Source: Ahaetulla prasina
Lineage: Eukaryota; Chordata; Lepidosauria; Squamata; Colubridae
Direction: 5' to 3'
Length of the DNA stretch: 64,000 nucleotides
NCBI RefSeq assembly: GCF_028640845.1
Contig: NC_080542.1
Span: forward strand, 136,516,346-136,580,345
The notes beneath the pieces were generated by a model. It did not search any database and was not told the origin of the DNA. It saw nothing but the letters and a program-made list of their open reading frames with translations. This document shows positions 1 to 10,802 of the stretch, in pieces. The position numbers and the translations under genes are program-made. The stretch's first letter is position 1. Every line of letters starts with the position of its first letter.

Positions 1-168
1 CCCACCAAAGGTGGTCCCTATTTTTTCTACTTGCATTTTTTACATGCTTTCGAAACTGCTAGGTTGGCAGAAGCTGGGACAAGTAATGGGAGCTCACCCC
101 TTTACACGGCAGCACTAGGGATTCGAACCGCCAAACTGCCGACCTTTCGATCAACAAGCTGTAGGGAA
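1..168 (-). repeat. tRNA-derived SINE, partial (runs off window start)
   Basis: This is the reverse complement of the SINE seen complete at 5204-5551. The box-B-like gattcgaaccgcc, the segment gctttcgaaactgctaggtt and the caccaaaggtggtccc segment occur in the same order on the opposite strand. Its Bov-B-like tail would lie left of position 1. Confidence 0.75.
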
Positions 169-724
169 TGGATTTAAGTGACTTTTTTTACGTACTGCCC
201 ATCACCAGAGATTGAGCTTCAGGACGTAGATATGAACTTGCCCTATATTTTCTGACCATTAGTATACATAACACAGAACATGGTCTTGTTATGTGTACAG
301 GTAAGCAATACATATCACTTTTAGGAAAACTATACTGACTTTGCAACTAACAACAAATATTGATTAATAAAAATTTCATTAACCCTTTATTCTTTATGCA
401 GGAGAATACTTACATTTTTCTATTATAAACATAAAGGCCATACAGAGCGCACACTTTGCCTTGGGATAAGACCTCCATTAGGGTTCCCAAATCAGGGACA
501 ACAAATACCATCCAAGATGTGAATATGAGTTATACATTCCCTTGAACAAGATCTTGAGATAATCTAGAATCCTTTAATAACTTACATATTTTGCAGGATA
601 GCAAAAAAATCAAACATGTAAAGTGACAAAATAACAACCTGTATAATTATTTGTGTATGTATTTCTCCCTTTTTTTCTAACTCATTCACTTTTTTAGCAA
701 ATCTTGTAATCTTTTGGCCTTCCA
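169..724. other. AT-rich flanking DNA, nothing recognised
   Basis: There is no long ORF, recognisable repeat or RNA signature here. The composition is plain AT-rich non-coding sequence. Confidence 0.6.
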
Positions 725-1000
725 GAAGGGTATTAAAACTTTACTTTGCTGGCTGGCCCGGGCCCCCAAAGGGGGGTGCCCACTGCTGAAGTGATTGATG
801 AAGTAAGAAGACCTTATCCCTGTTCCACCCCTGTCCCTAGTTACGGTTTCAGTATAATTTTAAAACTTTAATCTGTATAATTTTAGTATTTTAATTATTT
901 TTCTACTTGTTTTATAAGTTGTAAACTTCCCAGAGTCACCTCATAGGAGCGATAGGCAGCATAAACATTAAATAAATAAATAAATAAAAATAAATAAAAG
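725..1000 (+). repeat. Old LINE 3' end (L2/CR1-like) with AAATA tail
   Basis: The stretch ends in a diverged version of the LINE terminus seen elsewhere in the window (cccagagtcacctc then ggcagcataaac), followed by an AAATA run. Divergence is high, so the family call is weak. Confidence 0.4.
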
Positions 1001-1336
1001 TAGAGAATAACACCAACACATCCTGGACATAAACTGTTTCAACTCCTACCCTCAAAATGACGCTATAGAGCCCTGCACACCAGAACAATTAGACACAAGA
1101 ACAGTTTTCTCCCGAAGGTCATCACTCTGCTAAACAAATAATTCCCTCAACACTGTCAAACTATTTACTAAATCTGCACTACTATTAATCTTCTCATTGT
1201 TCCCATCACCCATCTCCTTCCACTTATGACTGTCTGACTGTAACTTTGTGGCTTATATCCTTACGATTTATATTGATACTGATTATTCCCTGATTGCTTC
1301 TTTGTACCCTATGACTATCATTAAGAGTTGTACCTT

Positions 1337-1337
<1 letters not shown>
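1001..1337 (+). mobile_element. AATAG-tailed snake LINE 3' region, left half
   Basis: The sequence matches, in opposite orientation, the block at about 20900-21200 (the gtacccta...gactatc, cttacgatttatattgat and ctgtttcaactcc segments). It is split by a CR1 insertion and resumes at about 2783, ending in an ATTCT microsatellite. It belongs to the LINE group whose tails seed AATAG microsatellites in snakes (described as Snake1-type CR1; name from memory). Confidence 0.6.
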
Positions 1338-1368
<31 letters not shown>

Positions 1369-1381
1369 GATGATGATGATG

Positions 1382-1425
<44 letters not shown>
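1338..1425. repeat. (TGA)n then (AAT)n compound microsatellite
   Basis: About 46 bp of TGA repeat is followed directly by about 42 bp of AAT repeat. It sits at the 3' end of the minus-strand CR1 at 1426-2780 and is best read as that element's expanded tail. Confidence 0.95.
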
Positions 1426-1426
<1 letters not shown>

Positions 1427-2780
1427 TCAGAGTTGGAAGGGACCTTGGAGGTCTTCTAGTCCAACCCCCTGCCCAGGCAGGAAACCCTATACCATTTCAG
1501 ACAAATGACTATCCAACATTTTCTTAAAAATTTCAAGTGTTGGAGCATTTACAACTACTGCAGGCAAGTTGTTCCACTGATTAATTGTTCTAACTGTCAG
1601 GAAATTTCTCCTTAGTTCTAAGTTGCATCTCTCCTTGTTTCCATCCATTGCTTCTTGTTCTACCCTCAGGTGCACTGGAGAATAGTTTGACTCCCTCTTC
1701 TTTGGGGCAACCCCTGAGATATTGGAACACTGCTATCATGTCTCCCCTAGTCCTTCTTTTCATTAAACTAGACATACCGAGTTCCTGCAACCGTTCTTCA
1801 TATGTTTTAGCCTCCAATCCCCTAATCATCTCTGTTGCTCTTCTCTGCACTCTTTCTAGAGTCTCAACATCCTTTTTTCATCGTGGTGACCAAAACTGAA
1901 TGCAATATTCCAAGTGCGGCCTTACCAAGATATTATAAAGTGGTATTAATACTTCATGTGATCTTGATTCTATCCCTCTGTTTATGCAGCCCAGAACTGT
2001 GTTGGCTTTTTTGGCAGCTGCTGCACACTGCTGGCTCATATCTAAATAGTTGTCCAATAGGACTCCAAGATCCCTCTCACAGTTACTACTATTGAGCAAG
2101 GTACCACATATCTGGTACCTATGCATTTTGTTTTTGTTTTTTTGGCTTAAATGTAGAACCTTACTTTTTTCACTGTTGAATTTCAGTTTGTTAGATAGTG
2201 CCCAATGTTCAAGTTTGTGAAGATCTTTCTGCATCTTGAACCTATCTTCTGGAGTGTTGGCTATTCCTGCCAGCTTGGTGTCATCTGCAAATTTGATGAG
2301 TTCCCCATCTATCCCCTCGTCCAAGTCATTGATGAAGATGTTGAAGAGTACTGAGCCTAAAACAGAGCCTTGGGATACTCCACTGCATACTTCCCTCCAT
2401 GTAGTTCCGTTGAGGACTACACGTTGAGTGTGGTTGGTCAGCAAGTTATGAATCCATCTGGTGGTGGTGCTGTCTAACCCACATTTTTCTACTTTATCTA
2501 GTAGTAGGTTATGGTCTACTTTATTAAATGCTTTACTGAAGTCCAAGTAAATTATATCGACAGCATTCCTCTGGTCCACTAATTTTGTTACTTTGTCAAA
2601 CAATGCAATAAGATTAGTCTGGCATGATCTGTTTTTGACAAACCCATGTTGGCTTTTGGTTATTATTTTGTTTGCTTCTAGGTGTTCGGTGATTCGTTGC
2701 TTGATTATCTTTTCCAGAATCTTCCCTGGTATTGAGGTTAGGCTGATAGGTCTGTAGTTTCCTGGATCTGTTTTTTTTTT
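1426..2780 (-). mobile_element. CR1 LINE, 5'-truncated, degenerate reverse transcriptase
   Basis: Read on the minus strand, an open stretch from about 2760 to 1878 encodes the C-terminal part of a CR1 reverse transcriptase. Visible motifs are NYRPISLTS near the start, motif A IIYLDFSKAFNKVDH, SGVSQGSVLGSVLFN and the catalytic KFADDTKL. The thumb/C-terminal signature [19 protein letters not shown] and [14 protein letters not shown] follow. The frame is then broken and continues at 1850-1487 (RRATEMIRGLEAKTYEERL, then [19 protein letters not shown]). The 3' UTR contains the typical CR1 terminus, including cctgcctgggcagggggttg. The endonuclease and N-terminal region are missing (5' truncation). 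It is a dead copy inserted into the AATAG-tailed LINE whose halves flank it. Confidence 0.88.
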
Positions 2781-2782
2781 TT

Positions 2783-2872
2783 TGGATGAACATATCTTTT
2801 CTTTTATGTACACTGAGGGCATATGCAGCAAGACAAATTGCTTGTGTGTCCAATCACACTTGGCCAATAAAA
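2783..2872 (+). mobile_element. AATAG-tailed snake LINE 3' end, right half
   Basis: This continues the element at 1001-1337. The terminal block (tatgtacactgagggcatat, then ccaatcacacttggccaata) is the same 3' end found in reverse at 20781-20900, 24521-24600 and 48660-48740. It runs straight into an ATTCT array. Confidence 0.7.
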
Positions 2873-2960
2873 AATTCTATTCTATTCTATTCTATTCTAT
2901 TCTATTCTATTCTATTCTATTCTATTCTATTCTATTCTATTCTATTCTATTCTATTCTAT
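2873..2960 (+). repeat. (ATTCT)n microsatellite
   Basis: About 17 near-perfect copies of a 5-bp unit directly follow the LINE 3' end and form its tail. Confidence 0.97.
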
Positions 2961-3300
2961 AACTTAACAATCCAATCTTCACATATGTCAACTTTTTCCA
3001 TTTTTATTGTTCTTCTTCCTAGTTACTGTGTCCCTCACTTACCCAAAGGTTGTGTGTCACATTTAATTACAAAAAACTATATGGCATCTCTCTGAACTTA
3101 CTAATTGTAAGAAATGTGAATAAAACAAATCAGATCTTCAAAATTCTGTTTCATTAAATGTTCTTCTTAGACCCACCACATGGCATACCTTGCCATACAT
3201 CAAAAACATTTCAGAAGCTGCAGAACACAGTTTCAGAAATCTGGAAGTGGGCATTGCACAACGTCCAGAAGCTAATATACAAATTATACATTGTAAAGAT

Positions 3301-3559
3301 CAGTAGTGGGTTTTGTTTGTTTGTTTTACATTTACATTTACATTTACATTTACATTTACATTTATATCCCGCCCTTCTCCGAAGACTCAGGCCAGCTTAC
3401 AGTGTATAAGGTTTCAATTTTGCCCGTTACCGATTCACTTGTGGGTGCACATGCAACGTTTCTGCGCATGCGCAGAGATGTCCAGGTGGGTGGGCAGAGC
3501 CTCCCACCACTGCCAAGGGTTTGCCCAATCTGGGGCGAACCGGTAGCAACCCACCACTG
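3301..3559. mobile_element. hAT-type MITE (CAGTGGTGGG family) with inserted L2-type 3' end
   Basis: The element begins CAGTAGTGGGTT and ends AACCCACCACTG, which are inverted termini. It is flanked by a perfect 8-bp duplication GTAAAGAT (3293-3300 and 3560-3567), as expected for hAT transposition. A (TTTACA)n run and an L2-type LINE/SINE 3' end (cgcccttctccgaagactca, about 3325-3412) interrupt it. The core has GC-rich segments such as cgcatgcgcag shared with the copy at 18673-18827. Confidence 0.85.
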
Positions 3560-3617
3560 GTAAAGATCACTTGGACTTATGAGGTACTTTCAATGTAATC
3601 TACAGAAACCCTGTATG

Positions 3618-3959
3618 AATTGTCCCTGTGACTATGTAGGACAGATAGGGAGGAAACTAACCACCAGATTGCAAGGATACAAGCAAGTGGTCAGACGAGG
3701 AGACCTGAACTCTTTGGTAGCCTCACACTGCAATTAACAAGGGCATACATTCAACTTTGCAGCTACTAAGATTGTTGAACAAGCAGGCACAAAAACAGCC
3801 AGGGAAGTGTTTGAACCCTGGGAAATGGGCCACTTGTCAGTCAAAAGGAGTGTTGATTTTCCATCAGCTAATCAAATACTTAAAAAGCAAGAGCTGGGCA
3901 GCACAAGCAAACGACAGTCAACAAAAACCAGCCATCAACACACCCTAATCAGCATCTAA
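3618..3959 (+). pseudogene. Penelope-like element C-terminal fragment (GIY-YIG endonuclease relic)
   Basis: One reading frame from 3618 to the TAA at 3957-3959 (114 codons, one internal TAA) encodes CPCDYVGQIGRKLTTRL, then RRGDLNSLVASHC, HTFNFAATKIVEQAG and AREVFEPWEMGHLSV. This order resembles the GIY-YIG endonuclease domain of Penelope-like retroelements, with YVGQ as the GIY-YIG-like core, followed by the arginine-bearing helix. The reverse transcriptase part is not visible. The frame is broken and it has no start, so it is a relic. The family call rests on recalled motif order; a diverged LINE is the alternative. Confidence 0.55.
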
Positions 3960-4597
3960 AAAGCCACATAAAACAGACGCCGTATAAATATATAAATACC
4001 ACACACAGAACACCACATACTTTGCTAGAGAGAAGTTCCCTGAAAATGGGCTCCAGCACAAATCCAAAAGCTCAGAAGACAAAACCGCTGCTTCCAATGA
4101 CCAACCCAGATTGGATCCTGCTGCATTTTTTTTTACTTGAATGTGTTGTGACATCCTGTTGTTTGTAAAATACAGAAGACATTCAAATTAAATCTTTATT
4201 GCTAGAATACGTTTTCATCCCATAATCTTTTCTAGAACATAAATTTTACTTTCGTGAGTGAAAGAAACTTAATAGCTCTACAGCTGCAAGATCAAAATAT
4301 TAAATATTTTCTTGGACTAGACTAAATGTGGGAGACTAAAGGGGGTTAGATCTATTTTTCATAATGTAAAATCCTTCTTCTGTTTGGAGTATATTTTTAT
4401 TATTGCTATTTTCTACCTATTTTCACCATGCTTCTCACAAAAACCTAATTATGGCTGGCAATTAGTTGCTAGGAAGAAGATGCTAAGAATATTAAGATCC
4501 GGCTTAAATGGTGAACATCAAGACCTTGATTCCAAATTCTGTTATGAGTTTTTTAAAATTTTAAATTTGACAACCTAACAAAGCAGAGCCAAGAATG
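3960..4597. other. Non-coding flank, possible 3' remainder of the Penelope-like relic
   Basis: The first 180 bases may be the 3' untranslated part of the relic just upstream. The rest is AT-rich sequence in which I recognise nothing. Confidence 0.4.
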
Positions 4598-4605
4598 CTA
4601 TAGCT

Positions 4606-4745
4606 TAGGGGTCTCCAACCTTGGTCCCTTTAAGACTTGTGGATTTCAACTCCCAGAGTTCTTCAGCCAGCTTTGCTTTGCTGGCTGAGGGACTCTGGGA
4701 GTTGAAGTGCACAAGTCTTAAAGGGACCAAAGTTGGAGACCCCTA
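4606..4745. mobile_element. Hairpin hAT-type MITE (GGGGTCTCC family)
   Basis: The 140-bp element is a near-perfect palindrome. The left arm starts TAGGGGTCTCCAACCTTGG and the right arm ends in its near reverse complement (AGTTGGAGACCCCTA), with arms meeting at agctttgctttgctggct. A perfect 8-bp target duplication CTATAGCT lies at 4598-4605 and 4746-4753, which supports hAT mobilisation. It has no coding capacity. Confidence 0.88.
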
Positions 4746-4950
4746 CTATAGCTGTATGGTTAATTTGGTCTAATTCTCAAGTTGTGGTTCCTGACCTCCA
4801 GCAGCCCGAAATGTCATCACAGGGAATCCGTGAAGGCTTGATGAAATGTTATGATTTAAATCTTGAGTTAAATTTTGGTGCTCCGTGGCCATGGGCTATG
4901 GTCACAAAAAGCATTTAAAGTGCGTCTCTGGTGGAGAAAAGGTTAAGAAT

Positions 4951-5175
4951 CACTGGTCTAGTAGTTAAGGTACCAAGCTAGAAAGTTGTAGAGAATGAGT
5001 TCTAGTGACTCCATGAAAAGCTGGATGACTTTGGGCCAATCACCAGGAGACACTCTCACTTTAGGCATAAAAGCTGGCTAGGTGAATTTGGGCCAATCAC
5101 ACTCTCATAGCCCAATTCAACTCACGGGGTTGTTATAGGGAAAACAGGAGGAAGAAGGTTAATTGGATGTGTTAA
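4951..5175 (+). repeat. tRNA-derived SINE (A/B box type 2)
   Basis: It starts with a tRNA-like promoter (box A ggtctagtagttaaggtacc; box B gagttctagtgactcc), then gactttgggccaatcac repeated, and cacggggttgttataggg. The same layout recurs at 20150-20335 and, in reverse, at 40935-41035, 41960-42130 and 47457-47620. The segment ggtgaatttgggccaatcac is a second partial copy of an internal segment. Confidence 0.7.
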
Positions 5176-5203
5176 AATAATACGGGTAGGGTACAAAGAA
5201 GCA

Positions 5204-5551
5204 GGGACATGGTGGCTCAGTGGCTAAGATGCTGAGCTTGTTGATTGGAAGGTTGGCAATTCAGCGGTTCGAATCCCTAGTGCTGCATAATGGGGTGACC
5301 TCCTGTTACTAGGTTACTTCTGCCAACCTAGCAGTTCGAAAGCACGTAAAAAATGCAAGTAGAAAAATAGGGACCACCTCTGGTGGGAAGGTAAACCGTT
5401 CCATGCACCTTTGGCATTTAGTCATGCCAGCCACATGACCACGGAGACATCTTCGGACAGCGCTGGCTCTTTGGCTTTGAAATGGAGATGAGCACCACCC
5501 ACTAGAGTCGGGAACGATTAACACATATGTGCAAGGGGAACCTTTACCTTT
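5204..5551 (+). mobile_element. Full-length tRNA-derived SINE with Bov-B-like tail
   Basis: The 348-bp element has a tRNA-like head (ggtggctcagtggctaagat; box B ggttcgaatccct), a body (catgccagccacatgaccac) and a Bov-B-LINE-like 3' end (ctagagtcgggaacga... ggggaacctttacctt). A perfect 11-bp target duplication ACAAAGAAGCA flanks it (5193-5203 and 5552-5562). It resembles squamate SINEs said to be moved by Bov-B enzymes. It is transcribed by Pol III if active; no protein is encoded. Confidence 0.85.
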
Positions 5552-5594
5552 ACAAAGAAGCAAGTAAACAAACAAAACATCCCACCAATGTTTA

Positions 5595-6175
5595 GCATCT
5601 TATCTGGGTTGGATGCTATTATTAATATCTGTCTGGAACCCGCACTGTTTATTGGACATAAATACAATCGAGAGAGTGCAGAGATATTTCACAAGAAGAG
5701 TCCTCCACTCCTCTGCTTGCAACAGAATACCTAATGCCGCCAGATTTGAAATTTTTGGCTTAGACAATTTAGAACTACGCTGCCTTATGCAATATCCTAC
5801 CTGTCAATGACTTCAGCTTCAACCACAACAATACACAAGCACACAATAGATACAAACTTAAAGTAAACCGCTCCAAAGTTGATTGCAGAAAATAAAACTT
5901 CAGCAACAGAGTGGTCAATGCACTACCTGACTCTGTGGTTTCTTCCCCAAACCCCCAAAACTTTAACCTAAGACTGTCTACTGTTGACCTCATCCCATTC
6001 CTAAGAGGTCTGTAAGAGGCGTGCATAAGAGCACCAGCGTGCCTACCATCCCTGTCCTAATGTCCCCTTTTGTTCATATTCATTTCATGTATTCATAATC
6101 ATGTTTATACTTACATCTGTTATCTAATACATGCTTGACAAAAATAAATAAATAAAATAAAAATAAATAAATATT
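5595..6175 (+). mobile_element. L3/CR1-like LINE 3' end with AAATA tail
   Basis: The frame reads SVWNPHCLLDINTIERVQRYFTRRVLHS, equivalent to SSIWNPYHISDINTIERVQKYFTRRVLHS in the longer element at 12395-15710. It continues with diverged C-terminal sequence (leading to PLRNGMRS-type text on the reverse strand), a 3' UTR with cctaccatccctgtcctaatg, and an AAATA-rich tail. It is 5'-truncated and frame-broken. Confidence 0.8.
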
Positions 6176-7183
6176 CATCCAGGACAGTCTTTCCTCAGTG
6201 TGTTCAGTTGCTATTAAATTAATCCCAAAAAATTTGGGAGAAAATTATATGGACAAATTATTATTTTGCAAACTTAACTTTATGAATGGAAATATAAAAT
6301 AATTATTATATGAAAGGAGATACTATAAGACCTTTGCCTATGCATCACAAATTCATGTTAAAGAATGTGTTGCATTCTTGACTTTTTAATATTCCCAGAC
6401 TCTGTAGTTTACAAAAATATTAATAAAAATGTGAAAACATATTTCCAAAAATTTCAAAAAGCTCTAATAGGTAGCCCCAATAATTTCTTAAGTGCTTTAT
6501 TTCCAAAAGAGATGGAAAAGAGAGAGTTAGGTGTAGATTTTTTCTTAATGATGCCTTGCTTTATTTATGTTTTTTTTTTTCCTGAGAACAGCACAGCATG
6601 CAATTCTGCCACAGAAGAAAACTATTATAATAAAATTGGTACCTTATGACCTAGGGCTGTAGGGAAAAAACATTTGAAAAATGACTTTGAAATATTTTGC
6701 CTTTATTATTCTGGAACTGATTTTAAAAACCTGCAATAATGGGCCATTATTTTTTGACATCAAACGAATTACATGCCAGCAGAACCTCTGCAACATTTAT
6801 TTAGTTTTCAAATGGCAGGAGTCTCATAAATTATTATTATTCAATAATTTTTCGAATATGAATAAAGTAAAATAATTAAAAGATAGGGAGGGAAAAAAAC
6901 CCAAATCGTCATTTGTACAAATGGAAGTTGTTTTACTTCCATACATGTGAATTTTACTCTTTGGTTCATCTATAGAAAGCAAATATATAAATAAATCTCC
7001 CCAAAGGTTAGATTAGTCCCAATTCTGATGGTCTTTTAGATGACTTCAAAGACTGAGCTGGACCACCAGATATGTGGAGTCAGAAAAGATAACATGGTCT
7101 GTGGGATGGTTGAGATGGTTGTCATCTTGGTTTCTGGGTGATATTTATGATGATATCATTTTTGTGATTTTATGTTTTTACTG
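6176..7183. other. AT-rich intergenic sequence, nothing recognised
   Basis: Short ORFs here show no domain or composition suggesting coding. No repeat family was recognised. Confidence 0.6.
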
Positions 7184-7276
7184 GAAAAGAAAGAAAGAAA
7201 GAGAAAGAAAGGAAAGAAAGAAGGGAGGGAGGGAGGAAAGAAGGAAGGAAGAGAGGAAGGAAGGAAGAAAGGAAGG
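7184..7276. repeat. (GAAA)n/(GGAA)n purine microsatellite
   Basis: About 90 bp of GAAA, GGGA and GGAA units on the + strand. The Lys/Glu/Arg-rich short ORF over it is an artefact of the repeat. Confidence 0.95.
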
Positions 7277-8940
7277 TTATTCCAGGAAATAAATTAATAA
7301 CCATTCATTGCAGAGGATGATTACTGGCAGGAAAACACAGGCACACAAGAACAGGTACATCAGCAACCATCTTACATGAGGCAATTCTTTGCTTATGGAA
7401 GTGGAATATAAGTTTTCATGCCATTATCTCAGTAGTCAAATTAGCACATCCTAAAAGCATTAGGAAAAGAAATGTGTAAGTTTCCTGAGCAATGGACTTT
7501 TGTCCTTAAAAAATTGAAAAGAGAAAAAATATATATAATTGCCATACTAGTGTAACCATCTGTTGCATTTCAACTGCAAGTTTTTACATTTAAAGTTGCA
7601 ACTGAATCATGTGCTCCTGATCAAAATATTATATGATGGCTGTATAGAATAAATTGCTCCCACTTGTAAATCCATCTGGTCAATCTTACTTCACTGTATT
7701 GGACACATTCCCTAAATAGTGCAGAAATGATTCAAGAGTTCTTTATGTCTCAATTTCTGCACTCCAATTTATTAGACAGAGTAGCTGTCTAGCCAATTTG
7801 AAAAAGGTACAAAGGCCAAGGAAATAAGGAAAAAATATGTTTCTTTCAGGAGAAAGAAACCTATTGGAATGTGGATCTTATATAAGGTCCTAAGGCAAAG
7901 AAAGTAAATAATTATTTGTATCTTCTCTTGAGACAGATGGATGGATGGACGGACAGACGGATGGATGGATAAAACAGAAATAGAAATGTTTGTCTATGTC
8001 CATTTTTTATTTTTATTTTTGCAATTTATCTTATAAATCCCTAGTACTCTACAACATTCTCTAGTCTTCCACAGTTTATGGAAGTTCCTCTTGAGTGTTT
8101 ATAGTAAAAAGGCGAAAGTTTTAAAATGGATTTGCTTTTAGCAATTATTATGGAAAGATGTCGCACAGAAACTATAAATATAGAAATGCATTTGTCTTAA
8201 GAACACTGGCTTGGCAAAGGATAGATTTTTGCTTTGGGATCATTTGGGAAGGTGAAATAAATTTCAGAAATAAGATATTCCAAAAAGCAAGAGACTAATT
8301 ACATGTGAAAATAAATGGAGCCTCTATTGGAAATTCAGCTCAGTTTATTTAAAAACCATATATGCACACACACGCACATTTTTTCTGTTTAAACATGCAC
8401 TCTTCCTCTCACACTTATAATGCATAGCTGCTATGGTTTTTGCAAGTAACCTCAGAAAAGCTAAACAAATGAGTTTTTTTAAAAAATTGTGAAAACACAT
8501 TCCATTATCCCAACCATTTCTGGGATAGGTGAAATAGGAGGACACTTAGAGTGAAAGAACCTAACTTGCTTAGAGTCAAAGAACCTAACAAAATGAATAT
8601 TTTGTCCTTAATTTACTTTATCTTCATTTTATAAAACTTTAGTAGAGAGAGCTATTTATCCCACATAGAAAAGAAATGAACAAGAACAATCAGTCTGTAG
8701 AAAAGTGTGATTTTAAATTATTAATAGTGACTCTCACCTCAATTTTATTTATTTTTTAAATATTTACTTGATATATTTCTTTGAGATATAAATGTGTACT
8801 ACCATTAAGTTGTCATTTCTCTAATGAAGGAATTAAGTGGGATTTCCAGTAGAAAACAAATTATCCTGACAACAATTATATAAAGCCAGCTCAAAGTAAT
8901 TTTAGATATCTAAGATTTAGTAATAGTTAACAGAACAATA
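7277..8940. other. AT-rich intergenic sequence with a short GGAT repeat
   Basis: The only structure noticed is an imperfect (GGAT/GGAC)n tract at 7934-7970. There is no coding signal. Confidence 0.6.
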
Positions 8941-8950
8941 TCTACTATAG

Positions 8951-9425
8951 CTAATCCTTGACTTACGACCACAATTGTGTGTAAAATTTATGTTGCTAAG
9001 TGAGACATTTAAGTGAATTTTGCCTCATTTTATGACTTTTCTTGAAAAGTCATAAAATGACTTTTTATTTTGCAGTGATTCGCTTAACATTTGTTTTTGT
9101 TTTTGTTTTTAATTTATATCCCGCCCTTCTCCGAAGACTCAGGGTGGCTTACACTGTGTTAAGCAATAGTCTTCATCCATTTGTATATTATATACAAAGT
9201 CAACTTTGCTCGTCTGATGGTTGCAAAAGGTGATTACGTGACCCCAGGACACTGCAACTGTCATAAATAGGAACCATTTGCCAAGAGTTTACATTTTGAT
9301 CATATGACCTTGGGAATGCTGCAATGGTCATAAGTATGGAAAATGCTTGCAAGTCACTTTTTTCAGTGCCCTTGTAATTTCAAATGGTCACCAAAAGAAT
9401 TGTTATAAGTCGAGGACTACCTGTA
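8951..9425. repeat. Palindromic DNA repeat (CTTACGACC family) with inserted L2-type 3' end
   Basis: The left edge ccttgacttacgaccacaat and the right edge attgttataagtcgaggact are diverged inverted copies. Internal gtgattcgcttaaca and gtgaccccagg blocks recur in copies at 10803-11115, 16150-16540, 16945-17650 and 28940-29295. An L2-type 3' end (cgcccttctccgaagactca) lies at about 9092-9205. Probably a non-autonomous DNA transposon. Confidence 0.65.
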
Positions 9426-9494
9426 GCAGGAGAAGCTCCGTATTTAAGAGTTATTACATCCTACGTTATTTTTCAGAATAGTTAAATTTTATGT

Positions 9495-9629
9495 CAAGGG
9501 TCTCCAACCTTGGTCCCTTTAAGACTCGTGGACTTCAACTCCCAGAGTTCCTCAGCCAGCTTTGCTGACTGAGGGATTCTGGGAGTTGAAGTCCACGAGT
9601 TTTAAAGGGACCAAGGTTGGAGACCCGTG
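9495..9629. mobile_element. Hairpin hAT-type MITE (GGGGTCTCC family)
   Basis: Near-perfect palindrome of 135 bp starting CAAGGGTCTCCAACCTTGG and ending CCAAGGTTGGAGACCCGTG. A perfect 8-bp duplication TTTTATGT flanks it at 9487-9494 and 9630-9637. Confidence 0.9.
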
Positions 9630-9637
9630 TTTTATGT

Positions 9638-10334
9638 CATTGCCATCAGATATGGTAAAGCTTTCCGATTTGATTTTTGCATTTCCAAGAATTTTCTGAA
9701 TACAGGTTGTTCATTCTATCAATCACCACAAAGATAATGTACTGGTGTAGGAACATCTTGTACCAAATTTCCCTTACTGTATTATTCACCATGGATTTAG
9801 TTTTTTTTACTTCAGTTGATATTCCTTTAATGCATATCAATTTTTCTGTTTAACTTTTGTGTCCATTTGATCATACCATATTAGGAGCAACTTATACATA
9901 AATTCTACAATAGTAGGAGTTCTGTATTTTGTGTTATAAGTATCTCAAATTCAGTCAGGTCTTTGAAGTGACCATACTGTCACTGTACAATAACTCTTTC
10001 TGGACTGCACATAGGAAATATTTGGCACTGCTAACTATTCTAAGGAAAAAAAAAATCTTATCTCAGTTTCTTTTGCCAAAGCAGTTAAATATCTTTTTAA
10101 CTTGGACTTTGAAATTGGCACCATTTTTTAATTATTTTTTAAAATCAAAGATAAGCAAATCTTGGGGCTAATGAGCATATTTTGCACTTAAGAGATTGTT
10201 GTGACCTTTTTCTTATAATGTGTCATAAGAAGTTTGTATATTTATAATATGAGCTTCTCGTAGGGAAGGCATGCACAAAGTCACAAGGCGCCCATTTACT
10301 AGAAGGCAACACTTGCTATCCAAGAATATGTCAA
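9638..10334. other. AT-rich intergenic sequence, nothing recognised
   Basis: No coding, repeat or RNA signature was recognised. The last 60 bases may hold a diverged extension of the following L2 copy. Confidence 0.55.
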
Positions 10335-10784
10335 GGATATGGCATAGGACCGGGTTACTTATGGGACCACTTGCTGCTACCGGCAGCCTCCCATTGACCA
10401 GTGCGCTCCCATAGGGAGGGTCTCCTCAGGGTGCTGTCGGCCAGACAATGTCGGCTGGCGACCCCCAGGGGGAGGGCCTTCTCTGTGGGGGCACCAACCC
10501 TCTGGAATGAGCTACCACCGGATATTCGCCAACTCCCTGATCTCCGCACCTTTCGACATGAGCGGAAAACATTTCTGTTTCATCGCGCAGGACTGGCCTA
10601 ATGGTTTTTAATGGTTTTAATGGGGTTTTTATTGGTTTTAAATGGTCTAGTCAACTTTGAATTTTTGTTTTTAAATTGGTTTTAACTTTTATATTGATTG
10701 TTTTATTCTGGCTGTAAACCGCCCTGAGTCCTTCGGGAGAAGGGCGGTATAGAAATTTAAATAATAAATAAAATAAATAAATAA
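10335..10784 (+). mobile_element. L2-clade LINE 3' fragment
   Basis: The frame from about 10401 reads RSHREGLLRVLSARQCRLATPRGRAFSVGAPTLWNELPPDIRQLPDLRTFRHERKT, the C-terminal domain of L2-clade ORF2. A 3' UTR follows with the terminal hairpin accgccctgagtccttcggg / agaagggcggtat, then an AAATA tail. Close relatives lie at 29908-30905, 31818-33143 and 46031-46918. It is heavily 5'-truncated. Confidence 0.88.
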
Positions 10785-10802
10785 AACACCCTAGCTTACC
10801 TC

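Noticed and set aside
2873..2960. CRISPR-like or satellite array
   Set aside because: A 5-bp tandem unit without spacers is a microsatellite attached to a LINE end.
5204..5300. Possible tRNA gene from box A and box B
   Set aside because: No tRNA cloverleaf is complete; the boxes belong to SINE heads. The same holds for 4951, 20150 and 47216.
7074..7292. Lys/Glu-rich ORF as a small charged protein
   Set aside because: It is a translation of the GAAA/GGAA repeat.
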